Below, one piece after another: positions 13,201 to 46,029 of a stretch of 64,000 bases of DNA. Made by a program: the position numbers and the translations under genes. The notes beneath the pieces were generated by a model, which was not told the DNA's origin, did not search any database, and saw nothing but the letters and a program-made list of their open reading frames with translations. Within the stretch, counting starts at the first letter, position 1, and the number at the start of each line of letters is the position of its first letter. This DNA comes from Balaenoptera acutorostrata. Lineage: Eukaryota > Chordata > Mammalia > Artiodactyla > Balaenopteridae. The DNA lies in the NCBI RefSeq assembly GCF_949987535.1, contig NC_080067.1:67766128-67830127 (forward strand). Reading direction: 5' to 3'.

Positions 13201-16200
13201 GTAAAAACAGGAAGAAGAGGGAAGAGGGAGGAGAGGTGTGGCAACTTAGACGCCTGGATTTAGGGAGGGATGGGATAGTGTGTTGAGAGGGTGTGGAAGG
13301 CTGTCAACACTGGATTTTTCTCTTGTAGGGAGATTACAAAACCTCTGAGACCCCTGGGCAAAGCTGCTTCCCTGTTGCTGGAGATCCTGGGGCTCCTATG
13401 CAAAAGCATGGTGAGTGAGAGAGCCTTTCAGAGGTAGTGTATTGAGAACTTCTCTTCCCACCATGTGCTTTTGCGTGTTGGCAGTGACCCTGAAGCCTCA
13501 TGGTCCTTTGGTGGGATGGTAGTGCTGTGTGGGTACCTGGGAGAGGAAATGTCGAGGCTGGCACTGTTGTAGGTTCTGGCCAAGGCTGGAGGAGAATGAG
13601 AATCTAAGGCCCTAGGCCCTTGATTGATTCACTCATTCATTCAACTAGCATCTTTTAGAACATTTACCATACACTAGGCACTGGGAACACAGCAGTGAAT
13701 AAAAACACAGTTAGGAAACAAGTTGGAAAAGAAAGAAGAAATGACAGCTTAATGAAGACAACAGTGTGGAGTAAAGTGTGAAATAAAATAGCTGAAATGG
13801 AGTGCTTTAAGTACTGTGAAGTTGCAAAGGGGTGTCTATTTGGTAACATTCACGATGGAAACCGCTTTGTTAAAATTAATTTTGGTTAGCAAGGAGAAAG
13901 GTGAAATGATGAGAAAGGCAAGTTGGGTGTGGTACTTAGTGGTGGTGAGATGTTGGGAAGTGTAGTTTTTTAAGAGTTCAGTATCTGGAACTTAGAGGAG
14001 TAAGTCTTTGAATCGAGAGGAATTGTTCTTTCAGCATCATATTACTTGTTTTAGGTAGAAATATGTACCAGGATAGTTTCTGAGAAATTTAAAATAATAA
14101 TTTAAAAGAAAAAGCATATGGGACTATATCCGTATTTCATTGACTCTAAGGTGCCATAGATTCTACAACATCTTATCTGTGCACTGCTGAGAAAGAAAAG
14201 ACATGGTCATATTTTTGAAATGTAATGTGCCAACTGTGAGACACCTCAGTTTTAGTGGTGTTAAAATGGGCATTTTTAAAATCCATGAAGTACAGTAATT
14301 TTGTCAAGGGTTGATGGCGTCATCCTGAATATCTGTTATTGTAAAACAGTGATGGCTTCAGAATCTCTTGCCCCTTACAGAAAATGAACTCAAACTGCCA
14401 TTTACGTGAAGATTTCTGATTTGTGTTGGATTGGGGGTGGGGACTTAACGTCTGCTTCTAAAATTTTCTGGATTTGGGAGCCAAATAAGCATACTTGTTA
14501 GAAGTTTTTCTCTCCCATAAGCATTTGTTACTTGCAATAATGAAAAACTAAGCTATTTTTTAAAAAATGTAGATGAGTGTAGAAGGCTAGGATGAGATAT
14601 TTGGATTTGGTTGTTTACCTTTTGTGGTCCAGTAATTCTTCGAGAATCCTGTGACAGCTAATTGACATTTTCCTAGAGGTCTCAGGCCATCCCCCAGGTC
14701 TCATAGCACGGTGGTGGGTGAGTTCTTGTGACTTAGGGTGGTTATTTGACTGATGTTTGGGCCCGTTACTAGACTGTAGGCGTGGAAGCACTGTTCCCAT
14801 TCAGTACCTCTGTAGCATTCTGAGCTGCTAGCAGGCACCTAGTGGGCTTTCAGTTATGCATTTGTTGGATGACATTTGTGGAGCTGTTAGCTTCTTGGAG
14901 AGAAAGAGAGTTGCTAAGTTGGTCTTATGTTTTCCAGGGTCCCAAGAAGGTCGGGACGCTGTGGCGAGAGGCTGGACTCAGCTGGAAGGAATTTTTACCT
15001 GAAGGCCAGGATGTCAGTGCCTTTGTCACTGCGCAGGTTTGCAGCTGGACTTAAGTTAACTCTAGCAGTTGGGGTCAGCCAGTCCTTTCCTCTTCCCTCA
15101 TCTCACGTGACATGTTTACCTCCCAACTGTGGGCCTTTTTGCTTGCAGAAGGTGGAGTATACCTTGGGAGAGGAGTCAGAAGCCCCTGGCCAGAGGTTGC
15201 TGTCCTCTGAGGAGCTGAGCAAGCAGCTGGAGAAGCTGCTGAAGGAGGGCAGCAGTAACCAGCGGGTGTTTGACTGGATAGAGGTATATTTCTCCTGGAT
15301 ATTGGGGGAGAGAGAGAAAGGAGAAGGTAGTGCAGGTGAGGGCAGCGAGAGTGGAGCCTTCCAGGCATAATTCAGAACTTACGGGCCATTTGTCTTTCTT
15401 CTGCACAGGCCAACGTGAATGAGCAGCAGGTAGCATCCAACACGTTAGTTCGAGCTCTCATGACAACGGTCTGCTATTCTGCAATTATCTGTAAGAGGAG
15501 CCAGGGAGTTGGTGGGGCAAGGGTGGGCACAACAGATACGGAGGGAGGGAGGTTTTGGTCTTGGTCTCCAGTTCTGAACCAGGCTGAGGGTGCATTATTC
15601 CACTTATCCCTGTCTTCCTCCCTGTAGTTGAGACTCCTCTCCGAGTGGATGTTGCAGTGCTGAAAGCGCGAGCGAAACTGCTACAGAAGTACCTGTGTGA
15701 CGAGCAGAAGGAGCTGCAGGCGCTCTATGCCCTCCAGGCCCTTGTAGTGACCTTAGAACAGCCCCCCAGTAAGAGCCAGGCCACAGGGATGGGGTGGGCT
15801 GGAGGAACTACCAGATAGTAGGGGCAGTTGTGGAAAGGGTCTCGATCCAGGAGAAGTGGGTGGTCACTGGAGAGCAAAATATCCTGATGGTTTGAGTCCT
15901 TTCCCCTGCAACAAACATTTGTTTGTTTCCTTACCTACAAGTGCAAGACTCGGCCTTGAAGGTTAATTGACTACCTGTTTTGTGCCTAGCCAACTGTTAG
16001 ATGCCAGGAGTGCAGAGGTGATAAATGGTAACGTTTTCCAAGTATCCTGTGCTCCCTCTGCCTGGTACAGGGCTGAGCTGCTTTTCTTTGCCTCAGTTAA
16101 TCCTCACAACTATTGTTTAGGGTAGATGGTGTTCCCCCCTTTTCCATATTGGGAGACTGAGGCTTAGGTTAACATGCTTGAGGTTAATAATGCATTTAGC

Positions 16201-18682
16201 AAACAGGTATGTGCCAGGACATTGGGATATTAGAAGTGATTAAGTCAAGCATAGTTCCCATGTTGGCATGGAGTCAAGATGAATGTTGGAAAATGGGTCC
16301 TGCAAGGGTACTCTCTGGGAGAATTAACCTAGTCAGAGAATGAGTGGGAATTGACACATGGGAGTTAAATGACAAATGGGAGGGGGAGACTTGACAAGAA
16401 GGAACTGTGTGTTAAGGGAAGCCCTGAGGTAGAAAACATATGACGCAAGGGAAAAACTGTTGAAGGAATATCAGTGTGGGAGAGCACAGCAACCAGGTGT
16501 ACGTGAGGCAAGTTGGGTGGAGAGATGGATGTGGCCAGGTCATGCAGGGCTATGTAAGCCATGGGATGAGTTTTGGGCTTTCATCTTAAGGACAGGAAAA
16601 GCCCTTTATGGGATTTTAAGCAAGGATTTTAAACATTCTTTTTTAGTTTTTAGATCATCCTGGCCATTAGTGGGAAGAGTGGTTTGGAGTGGGGTGAATG
16701 TGAATGTGGCCGGATCAGCAGATCAGGGGTGTGTTGGTAGTGACTCAGCCTCACTGGTGGCAATGGGGATGGGAGAGGAGTGGGCAGATTCAAGACACAC
16801 ACTGGCCTGGGGGGCGGGTGATGAGAGATGGGAAGTCATGTATGACTCCCAGGATAGTTTCAGCAGGTGAGGTGATAGTGGGGGTGCCATTCACTGGGCG
16901 GTGGGGAACCCTGGGTCAAGTTGCGTTTGGTCATGTTGAGTTTGTGGTCCTGGTGGGGGCGATCAGAGATGTCAGTCAGGTAGAGAGCTGGGTATCTGAT
17001 TTCATTTGGAGAGGAAGAGGTGAGGGCTGGGGGCCCATCTCTTGAACTGCTGGCACAGGGCAACACATGTGCAAGTCACAAGAGGGTATAAGATTGCCCA
17101 AGGGATACAGCCTTGAGGAGGTAGAGGTCCCACAGGTAGGGACCAAAGGAGGATAAGACCCTATGAACAAAGGACAGAGTGATTTTAGGAGAGGAAAGTG
17201 GTCAGTAATGCTAGATGTGCCCGGATTCCATAGGAGCAGATCTGAAAATTAGGGCCTCTGGAGTGTGAAAACATGGAGGCCACCCTGGCAGAAACAATAT
17301 TTGGTACAGCAGGGGGCAGGATCTGGATTGGAAAGGACAGAGTAATACCTGAATCAGGAGGAAAAGAAAACAGCAAGTGTAGACAAAAATCTTTGAATTC
17401 AACTAATCTCTTGTCAAAAGACAGATCTTTTTGGCTGTAAAGAGATAGCAGTTGTAAAGGAGGCCTTTTGTGTTTAGATGGGAGAAACTTGGGCTTGAAA
17501 ATACAGGGCAGAGTGGGTAATTGATTGTATAGGGTCCCCGGGATGGGTGTGCATGGGATTTGGAGAACAAGCTTGGGATAAATGATCTGTTGCTGCCATT
17601 GCTGTGGGATGGGGGTGGGAGGCTGTCCGTAGGCAGCGGTTGTGGATCTGAGGGTGTGCATGCCCTGAGGAACATCCTGGTTTGCAGCTTCTCTTAGATG
17701 GCTCAGTCAGTGTTTCACTCAGGCCTGGACTCTAGGTCCTATGCTTTATTCAGAAGAAATGTATTTACTACTCAGCCTCCCTTTTCTTTAAGAATGTATT
17801 GTTTTCTTTGGACAGACTGGTAGTGCAGTGTGGGGAATGGAATGGATTATGTTCAGGGATTGTACAAGTGCTTTGGAAGGCTGACGGGTAGCTAGGGGTG
17901 AGGGAGAAGGAAGATCAAAACAGAGGGTGCTTGAGTTGAGCCTAAAGGAATTCACTAGGTAGGTGATAAAAGGTTACAAGAAAGAATGTTCCTGGCAAAG
18001 GTTACATCACACGTAAAAGTGACAAGGCCACAGAGGGGGTGTATATGTTCAGGAGGTGTATATGTTCAGGAGGTGTGTGGAAAGTAAGAGAAAATTGGGG
18101 TTAAGGGTTTGTCAGAATCTAATGGGGGCCAGTGAACGTTCCAGGTTATACCCTTGACTTTTGTGGGAGACACTGTGATTCCTCAAATTCAGGAATACCA
18201 ATTCTGCAGTGTTCCCCATTAAATATATCATGAATGGAGAAGTTTGAAGCTGCTGAGGTGAGGCTGGGCAGGTTTCTAAGTTTTGGCCAAGTGACTCACT
18301 CTTGCACATCAGTCTCTTAGATCATGAGATAAGCATCCCGTCAGAGACCTAGTCACTCTGGAATGGCCAGACACAAATGTCAGCACGGTGGGTCAGGGCC
18401 TTGTCTCAGCAGTGGAGCTTAGGGGAGGGATCCCTGGGAGGGGGGATGGAGTGATTGTGGGCAGCGTGCCTGTAACTGCTGTCCTGCCTGCTTGCAGACC
18501 TGCTTCGGATGTTCTTTGATGCGCTGTACGATGAGGACGTGGTGAAGGAGGACGCCTTCTATAGTTGGGAGAGTAGCAAGGACCCCGCTGAACAGCAGGG
18601 CAAGGGTGTGGCCCTTAAATCTGTCACAGCTTTCTTCAAGTGGCTTCGTGAGGCGGAGGAGGAGGAGTCTGACCACAACTGA
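1250..18682 (+). CDS. EIF4G1: eukaryotic translation initiation factor 4 gamma 1
   Basis: Scaffold of the cytoplasmic eIF4F cap-binding complex, linking eIF4E, eIF4A, eIF3 and PABP to recruit the 43S complex. Coding exons: 1250-1309, 1601-1687, 2811-2987, 3217-3316, 4399-4511, 5312-5404, 5603-5669, 5959-6780, 7035-7123, 7216-7402, 7495-7628, 7757-7915, 8069-8254, 8425-8622, 8832-8978, 9190-9426, 9636-9740, 9856-10015, 10218-10318, 10939-11041, 11613-11715, 11942-12174, 12318-12436, 12567-12739, 13045-13170, 13329-13410, 14938-15036, 15149-15283, 15409-15490, 15628-15768, 18498-18682. All phases join and give 1600 residues, the human length. Visible landmarks: a PABP-contact segment around 170-210, a Glu-rich run in exon 5959-6780, the eIF4E-binding YDREFLL near 612, MIF4G from about 759, MA3 from about 1240 and a C-terminal W2 (eIF5C-type) domain. 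Downstream in-frame methionines (1661 and in exon 2811-2987) match known alternative starts. No lesion is seen. Confidence 0.97.
10064..10139 (+). ncRNA. SNORD66: SNORD66 (HBII-142) box C/D snoRNA
   Basis: This lies in the EIF4G1 intron 10016-10217. Box C TGATGA is at 10070-10075, D' CTGA at 10105-10108, a C'-like ATGATG at 10115-10120 and box D CTGA at 10132-10135. The ends TTCC and GGAA can form the terminal stem. Sequence and host intron match human SNORD66, as I remember it. It is a 2'-O-methylation guide, reported from memory to target 18S rRNA near C1272. Intronic position implies processing from the debranched EIF4G1 intron. Confidence 0.9.
10490..10850. repeat. old DNA-transposon relic (hAT-like)
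   Basis: This intronic stretch resembles the common mammalian hAT-type non-autonomous repeat with the conserved part around 'gcagagttgagtagtt' and 'ctctttacagggaaagtttg'. The copy is heavily mutated and its ends are unclear. Family name is not certain from sequence memory alone. Confidence 0.5.
11252..11576 (-). repeat. CHR-family SINE in EIF4G1 intron
   Basis: The minus strand reads as a tRNA-derived SINE (start near 11575, A-rich tail near 11260). It is flanked by the direct repeat GAAATAGG at 11244-11251 and 11577-11584. The family is characteristic of cetaceans and relatives. It sits 36 bp upstream of the exon beginning at 11613, so close that the acceptor tract of that exon lies just beyond the insertion. 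Confidence 0.85.
13411..14937 (+). other. EIF4G1 intron with L2-type relic and AT-rich middle
   Basis: The segment about 13620-13720 resembles the 3' end of an L2 LINE (Cattcattcaact... followed by a 'cactgggaacacagcagtg' motif). Positions 13850-14600 are AT-rich with no ORF, RNA or repeat that I can name. Confidence 0.5.
15769..18497 (+). other. last EIF4G1 intron, mosaic of ancient repeats
   Basis: This 2.7 kb intron is the largest of the gene. About 15950-16230 has L2/MIR-like wording, and 16490-17160 resembles a long, degraded LINE-type repeat. Open frames on the minus strand near 17200-17660 are short and have no recognisable domain, so no gene is called. A 17-bp direct duplication ending 'tatgttcaggaggtgt' is near 18043-18076. 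Confidence 0.45.
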
Positions 18683-18818
18683 GGGCGGGTGGGGCCGGGG
18701 ACTTGGAGCCCCATGGACACTCGGATGGCCAAGCCAGCCGCCCGGACTGCAGTGGGGGGGGGGCGGCGGCAGCAGCGGCGGCGGCAGTGGGTGCCTGTAG
18801 TGCGATGTTGTCTGAGCT

Positions 18819-18824
18819 AATAAA
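18819..18824 (+). terminator. EIF4G1: EIF4G1 proximal poly(A) signal AATAAA
   Basis: A canonical AATAAA lies 137 bases after the stop codon, following a GC-rich 3' UTR with a G run and GGC repeats (18752-18790). A second signal is at 19109-19114. Confidence 0.6.
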
Positions 18825-19108
18825 GTGGCTGAAGAGGCAGGATGGCTTGGGGCTGCGTGGGGCCCCCCTCCAGGATGCTGCCAGGTGTCCCTCTCCTCCC
18901 CCTGGGGCACAGAGATATATTATATATAAAGTCTTGAAATTTGGTGTGTCTTGGGGGGGGCACAACCGCCTGCCCCTGGTCCTTTTTTATTTTCTGAAAA
19001 ATCACTCTTGGGACTGCCGTCCTCGCTGCTGGGGGCATACGCCCCAGCCCCTGCACCACCCCTGCTGCTGCCTGGGCAGGGGGAAGGGGGGGCACGGTGC
19101 CTGTAATT

Positions 19109-19114
19109 ATTAAA
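19109..19114 (+). terminator. EIF4G1: EIF4G1 distal poly(A) signal ATTAAA
   Basis: ATTAAA precedes 'catgaattcaattaagctc', which matches the end of the human mRNA as I recall it. The intervening 290 bases look conserved and include an AT block at 18913-18930. The distal site is the likelier main end. Confidence 0.65.
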
Positions 19115-19689
19115 CATGAATTCAATTAAGCTCACTGCCTCTCTGCTTTATGGCCTGCTCACTCTGGAGAAGGGGTCTGGGTAGGTGGGCAGCCTTCTTT
19201 CCAGAGCTGGCACTGTAGCACTGTTCCCTGTAACTTGGCACCCCTCTCGCCTCTTCCCCTGTCCATGATCGGGAGGGCTAGGGAGTCTCTTTCCTGGAGG
19301 GTTGGCCCTCAAAGTGGACATGGTTAAGGCTCACTGTTGATTAGGAGGGGAGAAGGGGAACACAGCTGTGGGGTACTTCATAGAACACACTTGCCTGTCT
19401 CGGCTCCTACCAGAATGTGATGCGGACTCCTGTGTGTGAAGGCCCTGGGTTTCAGGCTGTCTATAGCTGAAACCCATGGCTTCAAGGTCTCATCTTGAAA
19501 AGATGAGAACCCTGGACACAATGAGGTTTTCTTTCCCCATGCAGTATGACCGGTAGCACGGGCCCAGTGAGTCTTCGTCCGTGCCCCGTCCCTTCGGTCC
19601 CCACCCCTCCTGCCTTCAGGTCACTCCGCAGTCGGGTCTGTGAGCAGAGGACGAGCTTTTCTCGCCGGACTCGGCCCCAGACCCCGTCT

Positions 19690-19925
19690 GTGTGGCTGTG
19701 ACGTCCGCTTCGCCCCGCCCGCTTTGGGTGGTGACGCGGGGGTGGCCACACCCCCGAGCTTACGTCACTAGCCCGGTTCCCTCTCCCGGGAGCGTTGGCG
19801 GACGCGCGGCTCCCACCCCCTCCCCTCTCACGGGCTCTCCCCTCCCCGGTGGCGCCGCGGCCCGACCCTCTGCAAGGCGATGGCCCGGGCCCCGAGCGCG
19901 GGCTAGCGTGCCTGGGTGCCCGGCC
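19690..19925 (+). promoter_or_regulatory. FAM131A: FAM131A CpG-island promoter with two CRE-like sites
   Basis: The region is CpG-rich with GC boxes (ccgccc at about 19715). CRE-like motifs are TGACGTCC at 19699-19706 and TTACGTCA at 19760-19767. No TATA box is evident. It lies directly upstream of the ATG at 19926, so the transcription start is probably within 19780-19900. Factor binding is inferred from motif only. Confidence 0.6.
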
Positions 19926-27127
<7,202 letters not shown>

Positions 27128-28349
27128 CCCACATCATGCCCGATGGTGGCATGTGTCCCCTGGCCACTGCTGGGGGCAGAGCCTCTGTGCCCAAGCACGG
27201 GCGAGGCTTCCAGCAGAGCTCCAAAGCCTGGAGGGCTCCTGGGAGCACTCACTCCTCCATTGTGTGTTTGCATGAAAGTGTTCAGAGGAGGCAGGGGCCA
27301 GGCTGGGGGCGCATGTCCTGCCCCCACTCCTGGGGTTTGCCGGGGGTTGCCCGGGGCCCCTGGGGCATGGCTACAGCTGTGGCAGACAGTGATGTTCATG
27401 TTCTTAAATCAAAACCACCACGTGCACATTTCCCCCTCGGGTGATGTGAACCCCTATGGGGGCAGCTGTGACTGGGCTGTGTGGGGTGGAGCGGGAGGGA
27501 GCCCTGCCTCCCCGCCCCCTCCCCCTGCCTCTCCTCTGCTTCTCTCCTCACCTCCGAGTCCATGTGTAGTGCTTGACAGAACTGCCCCCGCCCGGGGTGG
27601 GGGGCTGGCTCTGACCCTCCTGGAGCCTCTGGATTGAGCTGTCCCCCCAAGGGCCCCTCGCCCAGCTGGGCTCGTGCTGTGCTTCACCTGTCCATCGTCT
27701 CTAAATCTTCTTTTTCCTAAAGAGGGGTCTTGGTCTGTTCTTTCAGTCGGATCTTCTCTGGGAGGCACTGGAATGATGAAAGCCTGTACTCTCGGCCCTT
27801 TCCCTGGCCCCCCTGGCGGGGTCTGGGCCCTTTCCCAGCTACTTGTAGGACATGTGGTCAGGGTCCTGGTGGCTCTCAGCCCGGGGGCTGCCCCATTCAC
27901 TAGAGAGTTCTCTTTAGGGTGGAGCTGGAAGAAGGGATGGCTCTGGTTGCCACGGAGCCGTGATTTGGATGTCCTTCCAGAGAGGGCCACAAGGGGGCCA
28001 CACGGGTGGCCGGGCAGCTATCAGCAGGAATGGTGCCAACGAGTGACAGTCATGAGGGAGCGTCTCTCCTTGGGGAGGAAAGAGGGTAGTGCCTTTCTTG
28101 GCTGAACAAAAGGCCAAAGCTACCTTACTGGGGGACTGCGCCCCAACCGGGGTGTTGATGAGCGAGCGGTGGTGGCCTCTGCAGACCCTGCATTCCACGG
28201 ACAGCAGGCTCTGGAGTTTTACGGCTGTCGGGCGGGGATGGGTGGCTGCTGAATCTGGAGCCTTGTAGGCTTTGGCAGGTGAGAGGGCCCAAGGTAAGAA
28301 CAAGAGCTGGTGGGCACAGGCATTCTACATAGAAGTGGCTCATTAGGTG
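27128..28349 (+). other. FAM131A: FAM131A 3' UTR
   Basis: No AATAAA is seen between the stop at 27125-27127 and about 28350. The long GC-rich stretch is therefore read as 3' UTR running to the ATTAAA at 28380. No conserved ORF is recognised here. Confidence 0.6.
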
Positions 28350-28385
28350 TTTATTTTGTTCTATTTAAGAATTTGTTTTATTAAA
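28350..28385. terminator. opposed poly(A) signals of FAM131A and CLCN2
   Basis: Plus strand: ATTAAA at 28380-28385 for FAM131A. Minus strand: AATAAA at 28377-28382 and again at 28350-28355 for CLCN2. The first pair shares three bases, inside TTTTATTAAAT. The two genes converge here and their 3' UTRs should overlap by tens of bases. Confidence 0.65.
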
Positions 28386-28722
28386 TTAATATAAAAATCT
28401 TTGTAAATCTCTATATACATCTGGTCACAGGAGGTTCCAGTATAAACCCATATTAGTTCTACCCCTTCCCTCAAAGGGGGAGCAGGGGTCAAGTGCCCAC
28501 CCCCATCCTGTCAGGGCAGTGCCGACCTTCCTGCCCTTGGAACACTTGCTGCAGGTGGGCACTGGGTCAGATTTCAGGTAGGATGAGCCAGGAGAAGCTA
28601 GCACCCCAGGTCTGGAAGCGGGGCTGGAGCTCCTGTTTTCTCAAGGCAGAAGGAACAGGAGAGCTGCAGGATCTGGGCCGACAGCCGTGGCCACTGCCAT
28701 CCCAGGCCACCCCTTGAGGGGA

Positions 28723-39858
<11,136 letters not shown>

Positions 39859-40150
39859 CTGAGCAATAGGGAAGATGGGGGTCAGCGGACATGGGCCGAG
39901 TGGGGATGCAGGGAGGGCTCCTGGGGCCTCAACTCCCCTTCTCCCAGTCCCCACATTATATACCCCTTCTTGAACCCACACTTCCCACTTGGGCTTAGGG
40001 TGTGGGAACAATGCACACTGCAGATCGTGGGGGCTGTCCTGGCTGGAGTGATGGGGACAGCCAAGGTACAGGGACACAGCTCTGGGGGTGGCTGAATAAT
40101 CGGTCCCCTTCTCACAAGCCTGGGGAGGCTCGGAGCACTGAGGAGGAGTG

Positions 40151-40350
40151 NNNNNNNNNNNNNNNNNNNNNNNNNNNNNNNNNNNNNNNNNNNNNNNNNN
40201 NNNNNNNNNNNNNNNNNNNNNNNNNNNNNNNNNNNNNNNNNNNNNNNNNNNNNNNNNNNNNNNNNNNNNNNNNNNNNNNNNNNNNNNNNNNNNNNNNNNN
40301 NNNNNNNNNNNNNNNNNNNNNNNNNNNNNNNNNNNNNNNNNNNNNNNNNN
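40151..40350. other. assembly gap of 200 N
   Basis: Exactly 200 N lie between the second CLCN2 coding exon and CpG-rich sequence. The round number suggests a gap of estimated or arbitrary size. The expected first CLCN2 coding exon, beginning with the start codon and about 63 coding bases, is not found on either side and most likely sits here. Confidence 0.9.
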
Positions 40351-40700
40351 GGCGGTGCCCTCCGTACTGCTCCGCCCGCCCGCCCATCTAAGGGAGCCGG
40401 CCCAGCGCGGCCGGGGTCCGCGTTGGGGCCGCCTCCCGGGCTCGGGAGAGGCGGCAGGGGGCGCTTGGAACGCGCGAGCCCGGGCCCAGTCTCTGCCGAG
40501 GCGGGTGGCTGAGAGTGGCGCCCGGGCCAGGGCGGGGGGCGGGTCCACTGGCACGTGGAGGGGCCGGACGGGGTCTGTGGCTCTCCGCAACCGGCCGGGA
40601 GGGGCCGGACTCGCTGGGGCTCTGTAGGGCCTGGGGCCGGGGGCTGCCTAAAAATCAGACTAAATCAGACTTTCAGGCCCAATCCCTCAGGAGCGGCGTC
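40351..40700 (-). promoter_or_regulatory. CLCN2: probable CLCN2 promoter / 5' UTR CpG island
   Basis: CpG-dense, GC-box-rich sequence adjoins the gap on the upstream side of CLCN2. No coding match is visible. Placement implies the CLCN2 start region. Motif-level assignment is limited by the missing exon. Confidence 0.5.
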
Positions 40701-41989
40701 CTCTCTTGCTTCTCCGCAGGGGCCAAGGGCTCAGACCGGCCTGGCAGGGCCCCTCCACTACGTCGGGGGTGAGAAACAAAGCTGGGGGGACTCGGAGGGG
40801 GACGCTAGGCCCAGAAGGGGGCTGCCTGGAACTGGGACCCTCGGTCTCTCTCATCCCCTTCCTTTCTCCTTGCCTTCTTCTCGAGGGAGGTGCACTTGGA
40901 GCAACTTGGCCTTCGGCTTGTTCGGGGGTGGAGGTGGGGAGGGAACGGGAAGGGGTGAGGCCAGAGGGGAGGGAGGTCTAGGTGCCTGGGAGTTGGGCGT
41001 GGGGGGGACAGAGGTCGCTTCTCCCTGGCAGGGCCCAAGGAGAAATCCGAGTAGCTGCTGACGTCTAGCCGCCAAGGGGGAACAGCCTGCTGGCGCTCTG
41101 CGTTCTCTGTAAGGGTCCGAAGAAGGATAGAGCAGAGGGTGGGGGTGAGCACAGATGGATGGGCAGTGTCAGAGATAGTGTCAGAGGAAAGGCCAGTGCC
41201 CAGGAAACAGGCAGTGTGCCGGAGGAGGCAGCACAAGGGTGAAGGGGCACGTGGGAGCAGCGGGGGTTCCCAGGAGGAGGGAGCAGTGTCCAGGAAGCGG
41301 GCAGTGTGAGAGCCGGCACCCTACAGGAAGGGGCAATGTAAAGGAAGAGGTGGTATCGGTAGGAGAGGATAGTGTCAGGATGAAGGAGCACATAGGAGAG
41401 CTTGTTCAGGAGAGGGTCGTGGCGGGGGGGGGAAAGGGCAGAACCGAGCTTAAGGGGCAGTGCTCAAGGAGGGCAGTGGGTGGGGGTTAATGCCTGCTGA
41501 AGGGGCGGTGTGAGGGAAGAGAGTAGGGGTGGGGAAGGTGCAGGCTTTCCTCTTTCGCAAGGTGACATCATGGCAAATTCCCAAACTGGACGGACCCGGC
41601 TCAGGTGACAGCCATATGGGCCGAGCCGGCCCGGGCCGGCCTGCGTGCCAGCTGGAGAGGCTGGGTCCTGAGCCCTGCCGGGCCAGCGCCCTGGGGGCGG
41701 GGTTCTGCTCCTCTCGCCCTTCGCACGGACTGTGCCCTCGGCGGGCACGCGGACCGGCACGGTAGGGCTCGGGCCGGGCTTCTCTGGGCCAAGGATCAAG
41801 GTCCCTGGCTGGGGTAGGCCCCCAAGCATTCCAGTCTTCCTGACCTGGCTTCTAAAGAGGGCGCAGTAGAGCCACTGAAGAGAGCCGGACAAGACGCCGC
41901 CTCGGCCGGAGGTGGGACCTATCGTGTTGCCGCCCGGGGCGGAGTTATTTGGACCTGAGACCCGCCCATAATACTGCAGCCTCTCGGAA

Positions 41990-41990
<1 letters not shown>
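40700..41990. other. CLCN2-POLR2H intergenic spacer with degenerate G-rich repeats
   Basis: No gene is recognised. From about 41160 to 41515, variants of 'gCAGTGTcxAGGAAg' recur roughly every 15-50 bases (for example 41163, 41177, 41211, 41283, 41300, 41333, 41367, 41458), suggesting a decayed minisatellite. 41600-41770 is again CpG-rich. Confidence 0.45.
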
Positions 41991-45739
<3,749 letters not shown>

Positions 45740-45967
45740 ACCACCCAGGGAGCCAGCCTTGCTGCTTAGTCACTCAGGTCATGGACGTTCGTTCAAGCCC
45801 AAGTGGCAGTTGCTGTTGTTCACCTGTTCAGGAGGGGCTGGCTCTCTGTCCACTGTGGGTGCATCTTTAGGAGGTCTGGACTCAATGGGAAACTGACTTG
45901 CCTGCAAAAGACCCAGTGGGAGAGCTTAAAATGAATCAGAAGTTGTTTTATGTATATGATTTTTTAA

Positions 45968-45973
45968 ATTAAA
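45968..45973 (+). terminator. POLR2H: POLR2H poly(A) signal ATTAAA
   Basis: ATTAAA lies 229 bases after the stop and is followed by a T-rich downstream element (45981-46030). Confidence 0.7.
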
Positions 45974-46029
45974 CTTTACTTTTTCAGACTCTTTTCCCCT
46001 CTTTTTTAACAAAGTTTTTTCCATTTATT

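Noticed and set aside
17185..17661. 158-codon minus-strand frame in the last EIF4G1 intron
   Set aside because: It lies in degraded repeat-like sequence. No motif of a reverse transcriptase or other protein could be confirmed.
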